NCBI GenBank assembly: GCA_907163375.1
Contig: CAJQUW010000898.1
Span: 1 to 64,000, forward strand
Direction of reading: 5' to 3'
DNA from: Prostheceraeus crozeri
Taxonomy: Eukaryota; Platyhelminthes; Polycladida; Euryleptidae
Length of the DNA: 64,000 nucleotides
Shown: positions 34,300 through 46,991 of the stretch, one piece after another
Position numbering within the stretch: position 1 is the stretch's first letter
Layout of the letters: the number at the start of each line of letters is the position of its first letter
The notes under the pieces: generated by a model
Databases searched by the model: none
Seen by the model: only the letters and a program-made list of their open reading frames with translations
Told to the model about the DNA's origin: nothing
Made by a program: the position numbers and the translations under genes

Positions 34300-35856
34300 G
34301 GACACTAAGCTGAAGTAAACTTAACGACGCACAGTTTGCAGTCTTGGATGCACTAATCCACATTCTTTGCTGAAACATTCTCTCGCTGGATTGACGGACG
34401 ATTTACAAGTGGAACTGCGGGCTCACTGGACCGCGCGGTCCTCTCAGCCCTGAGTTTCACGCTGTCTAGAGGAATCGTTTGTAGCTTCCTTTTTTGAAAG
34501 TATTCAAAATTCATTATTGCCGGATTCATCCTCGTATTCTTCATCGGCTATTGCAATGAAAATAAAATTTTCATCTTAATAAATCAAAACATCACAATTC
34601 GATCAAGAATAGACTCTCAAGAAATGCAAGCTGGAATTTTTTTACGGAAAGGATAGCCACAAAATTCCTATGCAAAATTTTTGATTATGTTGATGATCTT
34701 AGTTCACATGGCGACTTTGTGTGATGAAGAGCACTTGATTCTGCCCCTTAACATCGGTCGATGGAAGCACCGGCATATCTTAGCTGTTCAGAGCAGCAGG
34801 CATGAGGTTGTATGTTCTGCTCCCACCAGCCGGACATCAGTTGTGTGGCATTTTGATCAAACGTTTATATCATTTCATTCATTATAGAATACCTATGCAA
34901 GTCATTGTACTAATATTCGATTACTCAAGACTTGAATCGTGAAGACTAAAAAAATCATGATCTAGAGACTTGATCAATTAGTTGGAAACATAATGTAATG
35001 AATAAATAATATCATGCCATATTTTAACCACTAATTTCACATGTTCTCATTTTCTACAATAAATATATATTTTCTGGTAATTTAGTGTCTAACTCTAGTT
35101 TTTCAGATTCAACACTGACAACCCCGGTCAGGAAAATTTCGGACCTGCGACAACGCTGCCTTTTATAAGTGTTCCATTATATCCCCTTGCAGGTTTTACC
35201 TTCTTTGCATTCAAGTTATTCAGCATAGATGTAACTTTACAGCCGAGATGCGCTGTCGGAGTTGATGTCCTCGGTGTCTGAGTTGAATTCATTGAGTATT
35301 AGGTAGAGCAGCAACTCAGCATTTATTAAATTCCCAATGCGCATACAGTTTCGATTTTATTAAATGAACTCGAGTTCAACACAATTGGGTATTGTTTGCA
35401 AATGTGAGATATGAAAATTTTTGCAGTTTTGAAGAAATTACCATGGAATTGAGCAATTTTGATCGTCTGACAGATCCTACGTGTCATGACAGCCTTTGGA
35501 GAGGTAATACTCGTATTTGTTAAATTATCAATTCGATACGCTTCTATTGCTTTTATGCTCAGATTTAAGCGTGATTGAATCACAAGCTACCTGCCACTGC
35601 TAGAATCAAAGACAATGATCATAATTAACTTTAAAAGTTGTAAATGGGTCAACATCACTATTCACATTCAAGAAATGAAGCACAAATGTATTGAATCATA
35701 AAATCATGAATTTGAAAATTGAATTAAAAGCCTAAAATTTCAACCAAGAAAGCACAATAAGATCTCGACTTTTCCATGAAGACTTGAATTATGATACGGT
35801 TCATGAAATTCTCTTGTTAATCAGCATAAGTTTATTATTCAGCATATTAATTAACT
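34300..35856. other. Intergenic stretch, no gene seen
   Basis: I find no splice-bounded frame or clear element between the repeat R fragment ending near 34230 and the SINE at 35857. AATAAA at 34561 could serve the upstream gene. Short frames here show no recognisable domains. Confidence 0.4.
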
Positions 35857-36110
35857 GGCGCTGTGGCCTTGTGGTAGAGTGTTCGCTCTGCGTCCGGGAG
35901 ACCTTGGTTCAAATCTTGGTCGGGTCAAACCTAAGACTTTTAAAATAGGTACACTCTGCATTCTTGCTAAACACTCAGCACGAAAAAGAATGAGAGTGGT
36001 AAATGACAACTCGACCACATGGAAGAAAGGCTCCGTGCCTAATGTGCTTCCGAGTACAAACAAAGTTTATTCTCTTATTATAAAGTTCATTAAAATAAAA
36101 GTTTAAAGTT
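35857..36110 (+). repeat. tRNA-derived SINE family S, copy 2 (best preserved)
   Basis: The A-box-like TGTGGCCTTGTGGTAGAGTG and the B-box GGTTCAAATCTTGG are both clear. The body (GGGTCAAACCTAAGACTTTT, then a GTAAATGACAACTCGACCAC stretch) continues to AT-rich sequence near 36110. Copies at 27141 (+) and 52859 (-) share head and proximal body, confirming a dispersed family. Confidence 0.75.
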
Positions 36111-36114
36111 TCTT

Positions 36115-37737
36115 TAAATAAAGTTCATTTATTTATTTTTATTTTAATTAAGATGCTTGTTAGCAGATATTCATTCCTTCTGATATTCAACATGTTTCAT
36201 ATTACTTATATATCGTGTCCAGCTCAGAAGTATATATTCTTTGCAAAAATTCAGCTTTTTAAAAACTGCTCAAACAATTTTTTGAACCGCAGGAACGTTA
36301 TCTCCGCAAAAACTGAATCTTTTGACACAAAAATACAGATCCTTTTTTTGAGTCGACACTCTACTTACAAATACTTACTCTATGGGTGGAATCCCAAATA
36401 TTTCGGTTCCGACTTTGGTTATCATCGTCTAGATAAGCCATGCAGCAAGAAATCATCACAGCCATCCATCAGTGTTCATCTTGAATTGATACTAGGCCTA
36501 TAACTTTTCTCAGCTAACCCAAACTCAAAACTTGCTTGGGTCGATCGATGATCAACTCTCTATTCTTTCAATATTTAAAGGATTGTACAATGAACCATCG
36601 ATGAAAGCTCAAGATTGCGAATTAAAAATATCATTATCCCGGCTTTTGAGAAATTGGATTTCATTGATGCATCATAAAGCACGCTTTCATAATTACAAAT
36701 AATGACTTATTTGTTGGGATTAAATCTGATCAGATGCTCACACAAGTGCACAGCATCTTACGGAATACTGTCCAATAGCCTTTATCAATGATTAGATTAG
36801 TTCATGACCATATTGAATTTTCTACAATTATCATTTGCTTTGTGTACTGTCTTATTAGATGTTAAAATCATAGAAATAAACTGTTTATCTGAAGTTCGCT
36901 AGAATGGAAATTGACTCAAGGTCGCGGTACATTCGGGGGAACTAAGTTGGGGCATGAATCACCAATTAAAAGCTTCGATTTACTGTGTGTGACTGATTCC
37001 AACCCAATGATACAGACGTTGGCAGGTGCATCTAAGTGAAAATGCGTGCAATTTATGTGCCGTTATTGTGCATTGCATGAAGCTTAATTTCCACTCTAGT
37101 GGTTTTATTGTTGTCAGTTTCTACGGCTTAAATCATTTAAGTTCTTTAAAATCCTGATTCAAAGTATCCCTTCTGGCTAAGAAAATTAAAACAAAATGTG
37201 GTGGTCGAGATAGCGCTTTTATTATTCAGCCGAGATTTCGAGACTCTAAAATTACAGAGTTTTAGGCTTCTACTACAATTATTGATTGGCCGCTCAATTA
37301 CGTGAAAACTCCAGTATTTTTCAACTCCTGAAATTGTACACGGATGACAACGGATATTGAAGTGCAACAGGCACTCAATTATGATGCTAATAACACAGAT
37401 CTAATAACAAGGAATGCCATTTTTGAAATCAGCAAGCGAAATATTGCGTTTACAAAAAAGAACACCGGCATAAAATCAGAAAGTTTACAATAATTCGTTT
37501 CAGTCAATTAAAATGATGCTAGACTACATTGATCAGTTATAAAAATGCGTAGGTTTGTAAAAAGAGATTATCAGTATCAAAGAGAACACTACTCTAAAAT
37601 TTACAAGTTATACAGATTGCTCAGAAGTGTATATCATTTAGATAAAACTGTTTGTGGTTAAAGGTGCACGATATGTACCTTTGAATAACCATAAACGATT
37701 CTAACTAAATGATACGATCACAGATAGCTCACAAAAA
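36115..37737. other. Intergenic or 3' flank, no gene seen
   Basis: No supported exon. On the - strand an AATAAA lies at 37223-37218, about 515 bases after the transporter stop codon, and is a candidate polyadenylation signal. Confidence 0.4.
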
Positions 37738-38525
37738 TTAACTAAGATTCTCTTTAGATTCAAACGCAGTGTTCGAATGTCCATCGTCCCTTAGTGTAAC
37801 ATTAGTCAGTTGAATGCTTGCATCGTCCCCAGAAGATACTGAGTAAATGTCTTGTCCAAGTTTGTCAACTGAGGGCTCATCGGCGTCATCATCAAACCAT
37901 GATGGTCTCTTGTAAAATAGAACCAAGTTCAGCAAAAGCATGAGGAGAAGAAGACCAATCCATTCAATGATTGTTATCATAAATGTTTCAGTACCGATTG
38001 AATACCATCTTCCTGGTTCAGCTTGAATGAGATCATAAGCCCACCAGATCAGAAGACCAATGGCTTCAATAGGAGCTACAACAGTGACAATACCAACCCA
38101 TGGGATTGGTAAGGGCCAATCATCAATTCCAAATTTATTGACAACAACTTCACGGAATTTCAATGCTCCGAAATACAGGATCAGCGCTTGCATCATTACA
38201 CCGGATATCATGAGAGCGAAGCCCCATACGAAGTCCTGATTGGTGAGAAAATCCAAGTTGAGAGCGGATCCTAATCCAATCAAAATCATCAAAGTCATGG
38301 TCACTGGAGTTGCTATTTTTCGTGGAATACCGAAGTCTGTCATCGTAAGAGACGTCAACTCTACGTTGGAGATCAATGAGCTAATACCAGCGCATGACAG
38401 ACAGAAGAAGAAGAGAACCCCGAGGACTCTGCCGAAAACACCGAATTTTGAGAAGAGGACAGGCATCCATATGAATGTCAGTCCCGTGCTGCCTGGACCA
38501 CTGGTCTTGACGATCTCCACAATTC
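37738..38525 (-). CDS. Transporter exon 2 (loop 4, TM8-TM12, C-terminal tail)
   Basis: It enters in phase 1 after TTACAG. The join restores the sequence expected between TM7 and loop 4 (ELSRAG, then IVEIVKTSGPGS). TM8 holds FFFCLSCAGISSL. Five hydrophobic segments follow, then a tail with FDDDADEPSVDKLGQDIYS and a stop at 37738-37740. The intron between the exons (4.15 kb) carries foldback copy C. Confidence 0.85.
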
Positions 38526-41500
38526 CTGTAATGAAATGAAAAATGCATTCAAATTTGAGGATTTTCTAATTGTTATGAAGATGTTCAACATTGCACACAT
38601 ATCATATCCAATATCATGTAATCGATTCATACGGCGTTGACAAGAACTGTAATGATGAATGGGAATGTCAATTATAATAACTTGAGGTAGCTATACATTT
38701 GTTGTTTTAGGTGAATCTTTCATGTGTTATTAAAACTATCCACCTTGACGAAAGCCCAGAAGCGAGAGAAGTTATCGATTTCGAATTTTTATGAAAAAGC
38801 ATGTGGTCAAAGAAATGTGGATCTTTCAATCGCGTCAAAAATACCGTTAGTGACCAATGGAACTTTTTTTGACTTTCTCTGACTTTGCCTTTCTTGTAGT
38901 TACATGTCTCTTGTTTCATCAGTATTATGTCTCTTCGATTTTTAACCCTTGAGAAAGTTACTTGTGTTAATACAATGTGTGCAGAATCAACGATTTGTGA
39001 TATTAGATCACAGTATCATTGAATATTATATATTTGTGGACGCTGCTTGTCATTCTCAGTCGCTTGGTTGAAAATAGCCTCCTGTACTGGCTCAAAAGCC
39101 TCGCTAAAGCAATAAAAATTAGAAGTCTGTAATATCTCTCGCTTTCGGAATTTCCTCAAGTTGGATAACAAATGTATGACCCCTCTTTTCCGTGAAGTTA
39201 TGTACGTGAATAGTTTCATCCATTCAGGACTATTTTCACACTGAGCAGCTACCCTTGCTTCTTGAGTGACTGAAAGTCAGAAGAATTTTGGGCATCTTCA
39301 TAAACATGTAGTAGCTTGGATTAAAGCGATATAAATACCTTATAGTCTGGCAGCCAGAACAAGTTTCTGCAGGGAACGAGGCCGAAAGTGAGACTTCACA
39401 GAATGATGTACACCCTATGCCTACTACGAATCTGCTCGTCTGTCGAGTTCTAATGAGTTCCTCTTCTTGTCAGACAATATCAAGGAAAAACACATGTAAA
39501 TCCAATGGGACGCAGATTGCAGTTTTTGGCGAAAATGAAATGTCCTATGTTTTCTCTGATTAAACGAAAAGTACCAAGCCCAGAGTCATAATTTTTGGTA
39601 TGGAATGTCTTCAGGTCGTTTTTTTTCATTTTCATGCACCCCTGTCTATAAAGCTAGACACATTTAGATTTGGTGAGCCTCTTAATGTCGGCAAACACAA
39701 ACATTTGGAGCAACTTTATCCACATTCAACCACATTCTCAAATGCATTGCCGATTAGATGCATGATAAAACACATGCACATCATAGGAAATGACCTGAAG
39801 ACATTCCATGCCAAAAAGTATGACTCTGAGCTTAGTACTTTTCGTTTAATCAGAGAAAACATGCAGCATTTCCTTTTAACCAAAAACTGAAATCTGCGTC
39901 CCATTGGATTTACATGTGTTTTTCTTTGATCATGTCTGACAAGAAGAGGAACTCACGAGAACTCGGTAGATGTGCCGTTTCATAGTAGGCATATGGTGTA
40001 CATCATTCTGTGAAAGTCTCACTTTCGGCCTCGTTCCGTGCCGCACTGTTAACTGTTTTTCTCACCATGATTTTATAAAGTAGTTTTTGCTTTGATGACA
40101 CCTTTTATTACTGCAGACCACACCTTGGTCAAGATATTTCGAAAATCTCGCAACGTCTGCATCTTCTAGAAGGCTATATTGAAAGCAACAAAATGTTATT
40201 GGATGAACTATATTACTCGTAATAACTATACATCACTGATTGAGGTCTGATTGAGACTAGTCTGCTATATTTTCGAAATTCTTTCAACAGTTCTCAAGAG
40301 TTGATTGACAATGCTGTCAAAGCTGGTTCCTCTAAATGTATGAGATACCGGTAGTTGATATAGTTTGGAAGAGGAAAGTCAGCTCAACCTCTTTAAAAGT
40401 TGAATTTGAAATCAATCAGGTGAGGCTCATTCTTGATCAAACTATTGATGAAAATTGGTAGTTGGTATTAATAGTACGTGAAAATGATGAGAGAGTTAGA
40501 TTACATTCCTTTAAAACATGCGATGGAGCTTTTAAAAATATTTCCTTGACGGAAAGATAAAGCTATTTTAAAATATATTAATGTTCTGGGCTCCAGAAAG
40601 TAGCAAATATAAAGACATTTTACAAGCTCTACATGATTTTGGGTAAAGCACATCACTTTGTGATAGAATACATGCCGCTTATGATACACCTTGATTGTTG
40701 ACGTCTAATTAATTGTAATGAATATAATTACATACAATGCTTACTTATTAACTTAAAATTTTGATGAAGTGTTGCGTCGCTCGTGTTCACATTTTATTCA
40801 TTGATAATATTGATTAATTAAATGGTTGGTGCTTATCCACATGAATGTTACAGGGCCATCTGCAGTGGAAATCAGTCGCACTTTTTCAAATGATAAAACA
40901 ATGGTGGGTCAACAGAGATGAAAGAGAGCGTTCCTTTTGTTGCCGTTTTGAAGTACGAGATGAGATAGTAATCAAAACATAAGATAAGTGGTAAAAAGGG
41001 TAGGCAAAGTCTTTTCGTAGACAATTGATTGCTGTTGACCTTCGAGTTTGTCCTATTCAATTAATGACTTAGTTGTACAAGATAAGTGAAGGTGCCTAAT
41101 GTCTATCGTTGCGAAGATGAAGTAGAATCGAGGTGCCTGTGATAGAAGCACAATTATTTCTTGAATGTTAAAAGGAAATAGCCAACCAATCTGAATATTA
41201 CCAGGCACTAAGCCGTTTGAAGCGATAAAATACATAATGGAGTAGCACCTGAACTGCGATCAAATCACCCCTTGTTGAGATGACAGAAAGCCCATCAGAT
41301 GATTAATGGCAGGGTGATTCACGTACAAATGAGCGATTGCTGATTATTCTCGTGATAATTAGTTTAAGTAGGCCTACTTAGATTAACTCTTAATCTTGCA
41401 CCGCATGCTGATGTATATAGGTCATGTTCAATGCTCAAAAGATTACATTGTACATCGATGTACACATGTTAACATCAAATGATGTCCGATGGTTCATGCT

Positions 41501-43601
41501 ACATTTTGTTTGAATGATAAAGCTGATTAATTAGTGGTTTTCTCCATGACGCTTACTTCAGAAATGCACTATAAGGACATTAATATGTGCCTAGTACATG
41601 TGGTGCAGTAAAAGTTATTGAGGCGTCAATGCAGAGAATGTGTGGTGCTTTTAAATGACGTTATTTAAAATTCAGAGACAAATGGGCATTATTTTCCACT
41701 TGCTTTGTACACGTGTATGTACATGACAAAAAATGTAACCCAATAACATCAGTTCGCAGACGAAAATGATGCGACATTTTTACTGAATAAACGGAATGCA
41801 TTTTTGTAATCATAACAAGAGTAGCAATGATAAAAAATGATGTGGTAACACGATGGCAAAAATATTAAAAGGAAAACGTAGGCCTGCATCAGTTACGAAA
41901 ACATTTTGAAAATCAAAAAGGATTTAGGTATCTCATAGAGCAAATAATGATTCACAGACTGAAAAAGATTTCATGTTTTCGTCTGAATGATGTCTTCTTT
42001 CCGCAATTACAGAAAATTCCCTAGCGCCCCAAATAGAAAGGTCTTGCCAAACCGGAAACATCATCGGGTACCAGCGTCCGGTATTAGGCAATTAAGTAAC
42101 AAATATCAGAATATGCATATGCTGACAGCTCTATCAATATCCTATTTTGGTATGAGAGTTATTGAAAGTTCATTTTATGAAAGCGAGATAATTCATTCGC
42201 ATTTTTAAGCAAAGTGAATTATCTAAATGCATAGCTGAAAAGTCAGCTACTATGAGTTAGTTAATCGCAATGATCCTATTACAACACTTTTATCAATAAA
42301 TTATTTCTTTCGGTTGATACTTACAAGTTTAATAAGTATTGCCCTACTGTATGATATATTTTGAATACATCGTGCAAAATGAGGCAACAGCCGAAATTAT
42401 CTGAGGAAAGTTGGCAAAGACTGGACAAATGAATGCAACGCACAATACATTTGTATGAATAGTGCATTTGAATTAATCTGTCGGAGGTTTCACGACTTTC
42501 CTCATTAAAGGACCGCTGTTGATGCAAAGATCCCCTCCCATCATCACTATCATCATAGAAATTATTGTGTAGGCTATATGCAATGATTCTGATTGAATAG
42601 AGTGAACTGAATAACAAAATTTTGCAGCAGAATTTCAGATTAAATGATAACCAAAATGAAATTAAAATACTAGTCTCACCTGCTCTTGATAACTCCGGTT
42701 GTGTGGTGATCAGAGTTGAGAAGACAGTAGAAAAGATCGTGATTCCGCAGAGCAGACTGACACAATTGTTGGAAAGAGGAATCATTGTTGCGTACTTGAC
42801 GACACCATTTTTCCGTGTCATATAACTAGCATACGTGAGGAAAAGACCCATGGCAGCTCCTGTGTCAAACGCATTTTGACTGGCTGCATCAACCCATAGT
42901 CGGGGGTTTGCGATTGAAGCCCAGTTGGGAGTAAACAAGAACCTGATTCCATAATCGGCGTAATCTCTGCTTAAAGACCAGCAAAATGTGAACAGCAAAA
43001 TTGACAACAAGGTTGGAACCAAAAGCATATTTGCCTTTTCAATCCATTTGATCCCTCCAATCACAGCTAGTCCGGCTAGAACCGTTGACAGAATGTGGGT
43101 GAATACTGGCCATTGTGAATCGCGGACATACGAATAGAAGACCAAGTCACTCGCCTCTTTAGTGTCGGGGCATCCGTAACCAATTAGGTGATAGACGTAA
43201 TACAGGCACCAACCAAGAACCACAGAATAGTAGCAACTGATGATAAAAGTCACCATTGTCACCCATCCACCGCACCAGACAAATTTATCGGACATGAATT
43301 TTCTGAATGCCTTTATTGGAGAACTTTTTGTATAACGTCCAACAGCATATTCGATCAGAATCATGGGACTTGACCATAGAAAGAGGAACAGAATCCAGAC
43401 CAAGAGAAAAGCTAAACTGCCTTGATTAGCACTGTTTTGTGCAGCGATTCGTGGAAATCGCCAAATATTCCCTGTTCCGACAACACATCCTAGACAAGAG
43501 AAAATGATGCCCCATGAGGAACTAAATTCTTCTTTCTTTGGTTCTTCTTTGCCGCTCTTATTAGCAGGTACGCCAATCTCTGCGTCATGTATTTGAGTCA
43601 T
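37738..43601 (-). CDS. SLC6/NSS-family sodium-coupled transporter, 569 aa, two coding exons
   Basis: Exon 43601-42680 (307 codons plus one base) joins exon 38525-37738 (CAG acceptor, GGA codon across the join). The result is a 12-helix transporter probably driving solute uptake with sodium at the plasma membrane. TM1 has GCVVGTGNIWRFP (about residues 38-50), matching the LeuT motif with Asn45 and Arg48. Long extracellular loop 2 insertions and glycosylated loops of animal monoamine/GABA carriers are absent, so it resembles the compact bacterial/archaeal-type branch. In TM7 a Ser (NNCVS) aligns with the chloride-site Ser of animal carriers instead of the LeuT Glu. TM8 AGISS keeps sodium site 2. 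TM6 AFDTGAAMG replaces the usual SLGFG, so substrate choice is likely unusual. The C-terminal tail is acidic and Ser-rich. The substrate is unknown. Confidence 0.88.
39343..40038. mobile_element. Foldback element FB1, copy C (right end broken)
   Basis: It begins TAGTCTGGCAGCCAGAACA and follows copy A closely through both arms (GTGAGACTTCACAGAATGAT at left, its inverse at right). The last roughly 30 bases of the right arm are replaced after TCGTTCC. It sits in the transporter intron, so the family has hit both host genes of this window. Confidence 0.85.
42680..43601 (-). CDS. Transporter exon 1 (TM1-TM7)
   Basis: Start ATG 43601; the upstream - strand reads TTCATTTCAG then CGTCAACATG, so either an acceptor or plain 5' UTR precedes it. 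The exon ends in phase 1 at GCAG before GTGAGA. An unspliced frame continues to 42321 but loses all similarity at the donor, which supports splicing there. The N-terminal 28 residues are Lys/Glu-rich and cytoplasmic. Confidence 0.88.
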
Positions 43602-43822
43602 GTTGACGCTGAAATGAATCTTTACCGGTGAAATAATGATTTAACTAGGGTATTTTCGAATGTCAATGAATTGTGTAATGTTATACAATTTTACAATTTA
43701 ACGGTCTCTAGTTACGCTAAACAATTTGTTAGTGATGGTTCACACAAAATGTCAAGTGTAAGTCAATTAAAGTGTTGAGTACACTGTGATTGATCAAAGT
43801 GATTTCGCTGAGTTGTCTACTG

Positions 43823-43830
43823 CTTATATA
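43823..43830 (-). promoter_or_regulatory. Candidate TATA box of the transporter gene
   Basis: TATATAAG on the - strand lies about 220 bases upstream of the ATG, which would put the start site near 43795-43800. No other core element is certain. A separate upstream 5' exon ending at the CAG/GTAGGTG near 44409 is an alternative. Confidence 0.4.
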
Positions 43831-43877
43831 GAGTCTGTTGCGTGACGACTGAAAATATTCCACTAGTCATGTTCAAA

Positions 43878-44350
43878 GTTTTGCACTGCCGGAGAATCAA
43901 GTACTTACTATTTAAGAATTTTTTTCAGATTACTTTTTTTACCGACTTTATCAATCATAATTAACACATGCGTCATTCAAGTAACTTTTAAAGTCAGATG
44001 ATGTTCCAGCTGACGAAATACCTTAAAGCAATCAAGTAACTTCACAATTGTAATTAATGTCGGATATTATACAGCTATGGTTGAACTTAATGACGTTGCA
44101 ATTGCAAACAATAGATCTGAATTACAACAGATAGAACATTCAGATGATAATTAATGAAACATTCATTCAATGTAACGATCAAATGACAATGATGAATATA
44201 TTATGCAATATTCGTCAGTTTATCTCAACCTTAATTTTGTCGAGTGATTATTTGGATTTTTAGGCGGACGACATTGAGTGTGAGACATTGTCAAGTTCTA
44301 TACAAATAAATTGACACGTTACTGTAAATAAAGATTTTTCAAGAAATTTC
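43878..44350. repeat. Segment upstream of the transporter, duplicated at 51.36 kb (copy 1)
   Basis: This roughly 450-base block aligns along its length with 51358-51840 in the same orientation. Shared landmarks include ATTAACACATGCGTCATT, AAGTCAGATGATGT, GACATTGCAATTGCAAACAA (one mismatch) and the final ATTGACA. The copies differ by many substitutions and small indels, so the duplication is old. It lies between the TATA-like box and a possible upstream 5' exon. Confidence 0.75.
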
Positions 44351-44721
44351 AACACTTTTAACTAAAATATAACTTCACATAAATGCATTATCGAAAATAT
44401 CACCTACCTGAAATGAATTCAAAATTGATCCAAAAGTTTCACTTTGTTGGTGCATTGAAAAACGGAAGGAGTTTGATATCATAGTTAATAGCTAATGAAA
44501 GGAAGTTTTAGCAATGTTTCTGCTGAATTTAGTGTCTCTGAATTATAATTAATCACACCCTATTCTTTCAGACAGGAATGCTTTTTGGATAATTGACAAA
44601 TCAATTTTCAAACCCACTGACAACAATTTCTTTTGATTAAAGCAACTACAAAACTTGCTAAAAAATAGCATTTTCAAAGTTTGATTATGCCAGCGATGCA
44701 GTGTGATGATGCTATGGACAA

Positions 44722-44803
44722 CGCGCTGTCATCAGCACCAACACCGATGCGCCAAAGTCACCAACACCAACACCGAGACCGACGCTGCTACCAACACCGA
44801 CAC
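44722..44803 (+). repeat. Imperfect minisatellite (ACCAACACCGA units)
   Basis: CACCAACACCGA-like units recur about six times with degeneration. They give a Thr/Asn/His-rich short frame, which I do not regard as a gene. Confidence 0.6.
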
Positions 44804-45951
44804 GGAATTCAGAACATCATTTTACTGTCATGAAAATTATTTGATGCGTCAACAAGAACTACTTACTTTAATACCTGCACAACTTGCATGTGCTCACATA
44901 CATGCTAGAGCTTACAAGAAATGGAGATGACAATTGTCAATTTTACAATTATTTACATATTCGGAAGTTACGTATTACACAACTAAAGGGTTGTGACTTG
45001 TTGACATGCAACGTTTTACCGATCCCGAAGGGGTGGACTTTCTTGTTCTTCAACTTAAGCAGTTCCATTGCATTAGAAAGAGTGGAGTGGGAAGAATGAA
45101 CAGCTAAGACTGTAAAATCTTTGCCAGGCCCTAACCTCCCACCATCGCGTCCTACATGTTCGCACTCCAGCTGCTCAACGCTCTCTTCAAGAGGTAATTG
45201 AAAGGAAAGGTGGGAAGTTAAAAAGAGAAGGGGCTTTCAACTGGTACAATTTGACTGAGCCACATTTTCTATCGTTTTGCTTTTAAGCGGATATCATGTA
45301 ATCATGACTTTAACAATATTTCATTAGTAACCGTGAAATCAATCAGACGTTAATGTCATTTCTTTTTTTAAACAAATGCTATGTACGAACTGCTTGATAC
45401 AGACCTGCAGCTATTGTTGGAAGATTTTGTTAAATGCTATATCATGCTCATTTTTGAGATGCTCTGTGTTAAACCTCATACAATTTGGAAGAATTTGAAT
45501 CTAACCTAAGATGCAGTAGATGCTCACAGACCTTGAAAAAATCATCAAATATGTGAAAATGAAAATTAAATTATTGAAATGAATCCCCACGTTTAGGGAG
45601 CTCAAAGTAGCCCGAGAAAATAGGGTTAAGTTATCAATGTGAGTGCAACCCATATGCGAAGCCAGTCTCAAGAGTGACATAAAAAATTAACCAAATCAAA
45701 GATGAAGATATGAAATTCTAATGTCAGCTTGGTCGATCCTAATTTTCATCAGCACATTTCTATTTCTAAGAATTTGTAGACCGATTCTCGCACGTCTTTT
45801 CTATTCTCTATCAGGTCTCTGGAAACAGATCCGTAATCGAACACAGGCAAAAAATGAGTTAGACCGGATGCACAGACGATAAGCTATTAGGCCCCTGTCA
45901 CACAGAATACGTTGTCTTCCATCTTCCTTTTGGGATTTCCTTTTAATTGCA

Positions 45952-46174
45952 TACACTCTAAACCAGCACCTCCTAAATCACACACTAAAGCAAGACACTA
46001 TTCGTAACTAATAAAAAAATCCTAAAGCAAAGCGTTTTAGGAGGCTAGCGCACTAGGGCTATTGTTCTCTTCAGTATGTCAACATTCTATTTCACGCAAC
46101 CTCCTAAAATTCTAGTGTGCGGCGCTTTAGGATGCAGGTTTCTTCGATTTTAGGAGGTGCTGGTTTACAGTGTA
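45952..46174. mobile_element. Tc1-like MITE nested in the Harbinger element
   Basis: TACACTCTAAACCAGCACC at the left is inverted at the right as GGTGCTGGTTTACAGTGTA, giving terminal repeats of about 26 bases. The interior also carries short inverted CCTAAA/TTTAGG tracts. Its position inside 45890-46806 shows it inserted later. Confidence 0.8.
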
Positions 46175-46369
46175 TAGAAAAGAATACAACCTATCAGACA
46201 GAAAAAATCATCAGTCATAAGCCATCTTCGATCTCCTTGACTTTTGGTTGCTTAATTATTTACAAGATTCTCCACTAGCGTGGTTGTTTAACTTTGGTAT
46301 CTTCCGTTTCCTGGATCCATCGAATTTTTTGCCGTGTCGCGTTTTTTGATTTAATCGTCCATCACACTG

Positions 46370-46591
46370 TCACACAGGGAAAGTCATAAGGCGTCGTCCA
46401 TCGGACATAAGGCATGAAATTATGCGGCTGATGAGTTCATTTACATCTGTATCAGACATCAGCCGCAGGACTGTTCTAAAATTAGAACAACGTGAAGTGA
46501 CGTCTGAAGGAAGATTTAGGAAGCTGTCATTCGCAAAGAGAAGCAATGTATCATAAAACAGCTCTTTCTTCACCATGTTGGACGAGGACAA
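46370..46591 (-). pseudogene. Harbinger-like transposase N-terminal remnant
   Basis: The frame contains a Phe/Leu-rich helix (ELFYDTLLLFANDSF) followed by NFRTVLRLMSDTDVNELISR, similar in pattern to the region before the DDE domain of Harbinger nucleases. It ends in a stop and lacks any catalytic acids. Confidence 0.45.
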
Positions 46592-46968
46592 GGATGAGAA
46601 GAGTTGCTATAGCAACGGTTAATAGTAAAAATGGCGCTACCTGAATCGGAAATGGATTTCCCCAGTGTGACTGTGGTCCGTGGAAGATGGAAGGCGGAAG
46701 ACGCCAGATGGCAGATGAAAATCGTCGCATCACGCCTTATGTAGAATGTGCAGAAAGGAGAGTGACATGGAAGATGGAAGACGCCTTATTCTGTGTGACA
46801 GCGGCCTTAGCCGTAAGTCAATAAGCTATCACCCGGTTTAGAATCCTTGGACAATTATCTTCAGTAAAAGCGAAGTTGTGACATAACGCGACATACTCCA
46901 TGCATGAGTTTTACTATGCGCTATGCTCTTGCAAAAATTAAGAAAATCTCAAAATCTCAGATATTCTT

Positions 46969-46991
46969 TTTCTGCCTGCCTGCCTGCCTGT
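46969..46991 (+). repeat. Short (TGCC)n microsatellite
   Basis: Four and a half TGCC units, with no other features around. Confidence 0.85.

Larger units (their letters stand above)
45890..46806. mobile_element. PIF/Harbinger-type DNA transposon, 917 bp, TTA target duplication
   Basis: GGCCCCTGTCACACAGAATA at the left and its inverse (GGCCGCTGTCACACAGAATA) at the right extend with mismatches to 38-base terminal repeats. TTA flanks both sides (45887-45889, 46807-46809), the 3-bp duplication typical of Harbinger. An antisense frame (46591-46370) has an NFRTVLRLMSDTDVNELI segment resembling the start of Harbinger transposases. The catalytic part is missing. Confidence 0.8.

Noticed and set aside
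42321-42679. Continuation of the transporter reading frame past the exon 1 donor
   Set aside because: Similarity to SLC6 stops exactly at the GTGAGA donor, and exon 2 at 38525 restores it; this tail is intron.
44884-45240. Possible exon with AG at 45144 and GT at 45213
   Set aside because: The frame is open but short, runs on past the donor to a stop, and no in-phase partner or domain was found.
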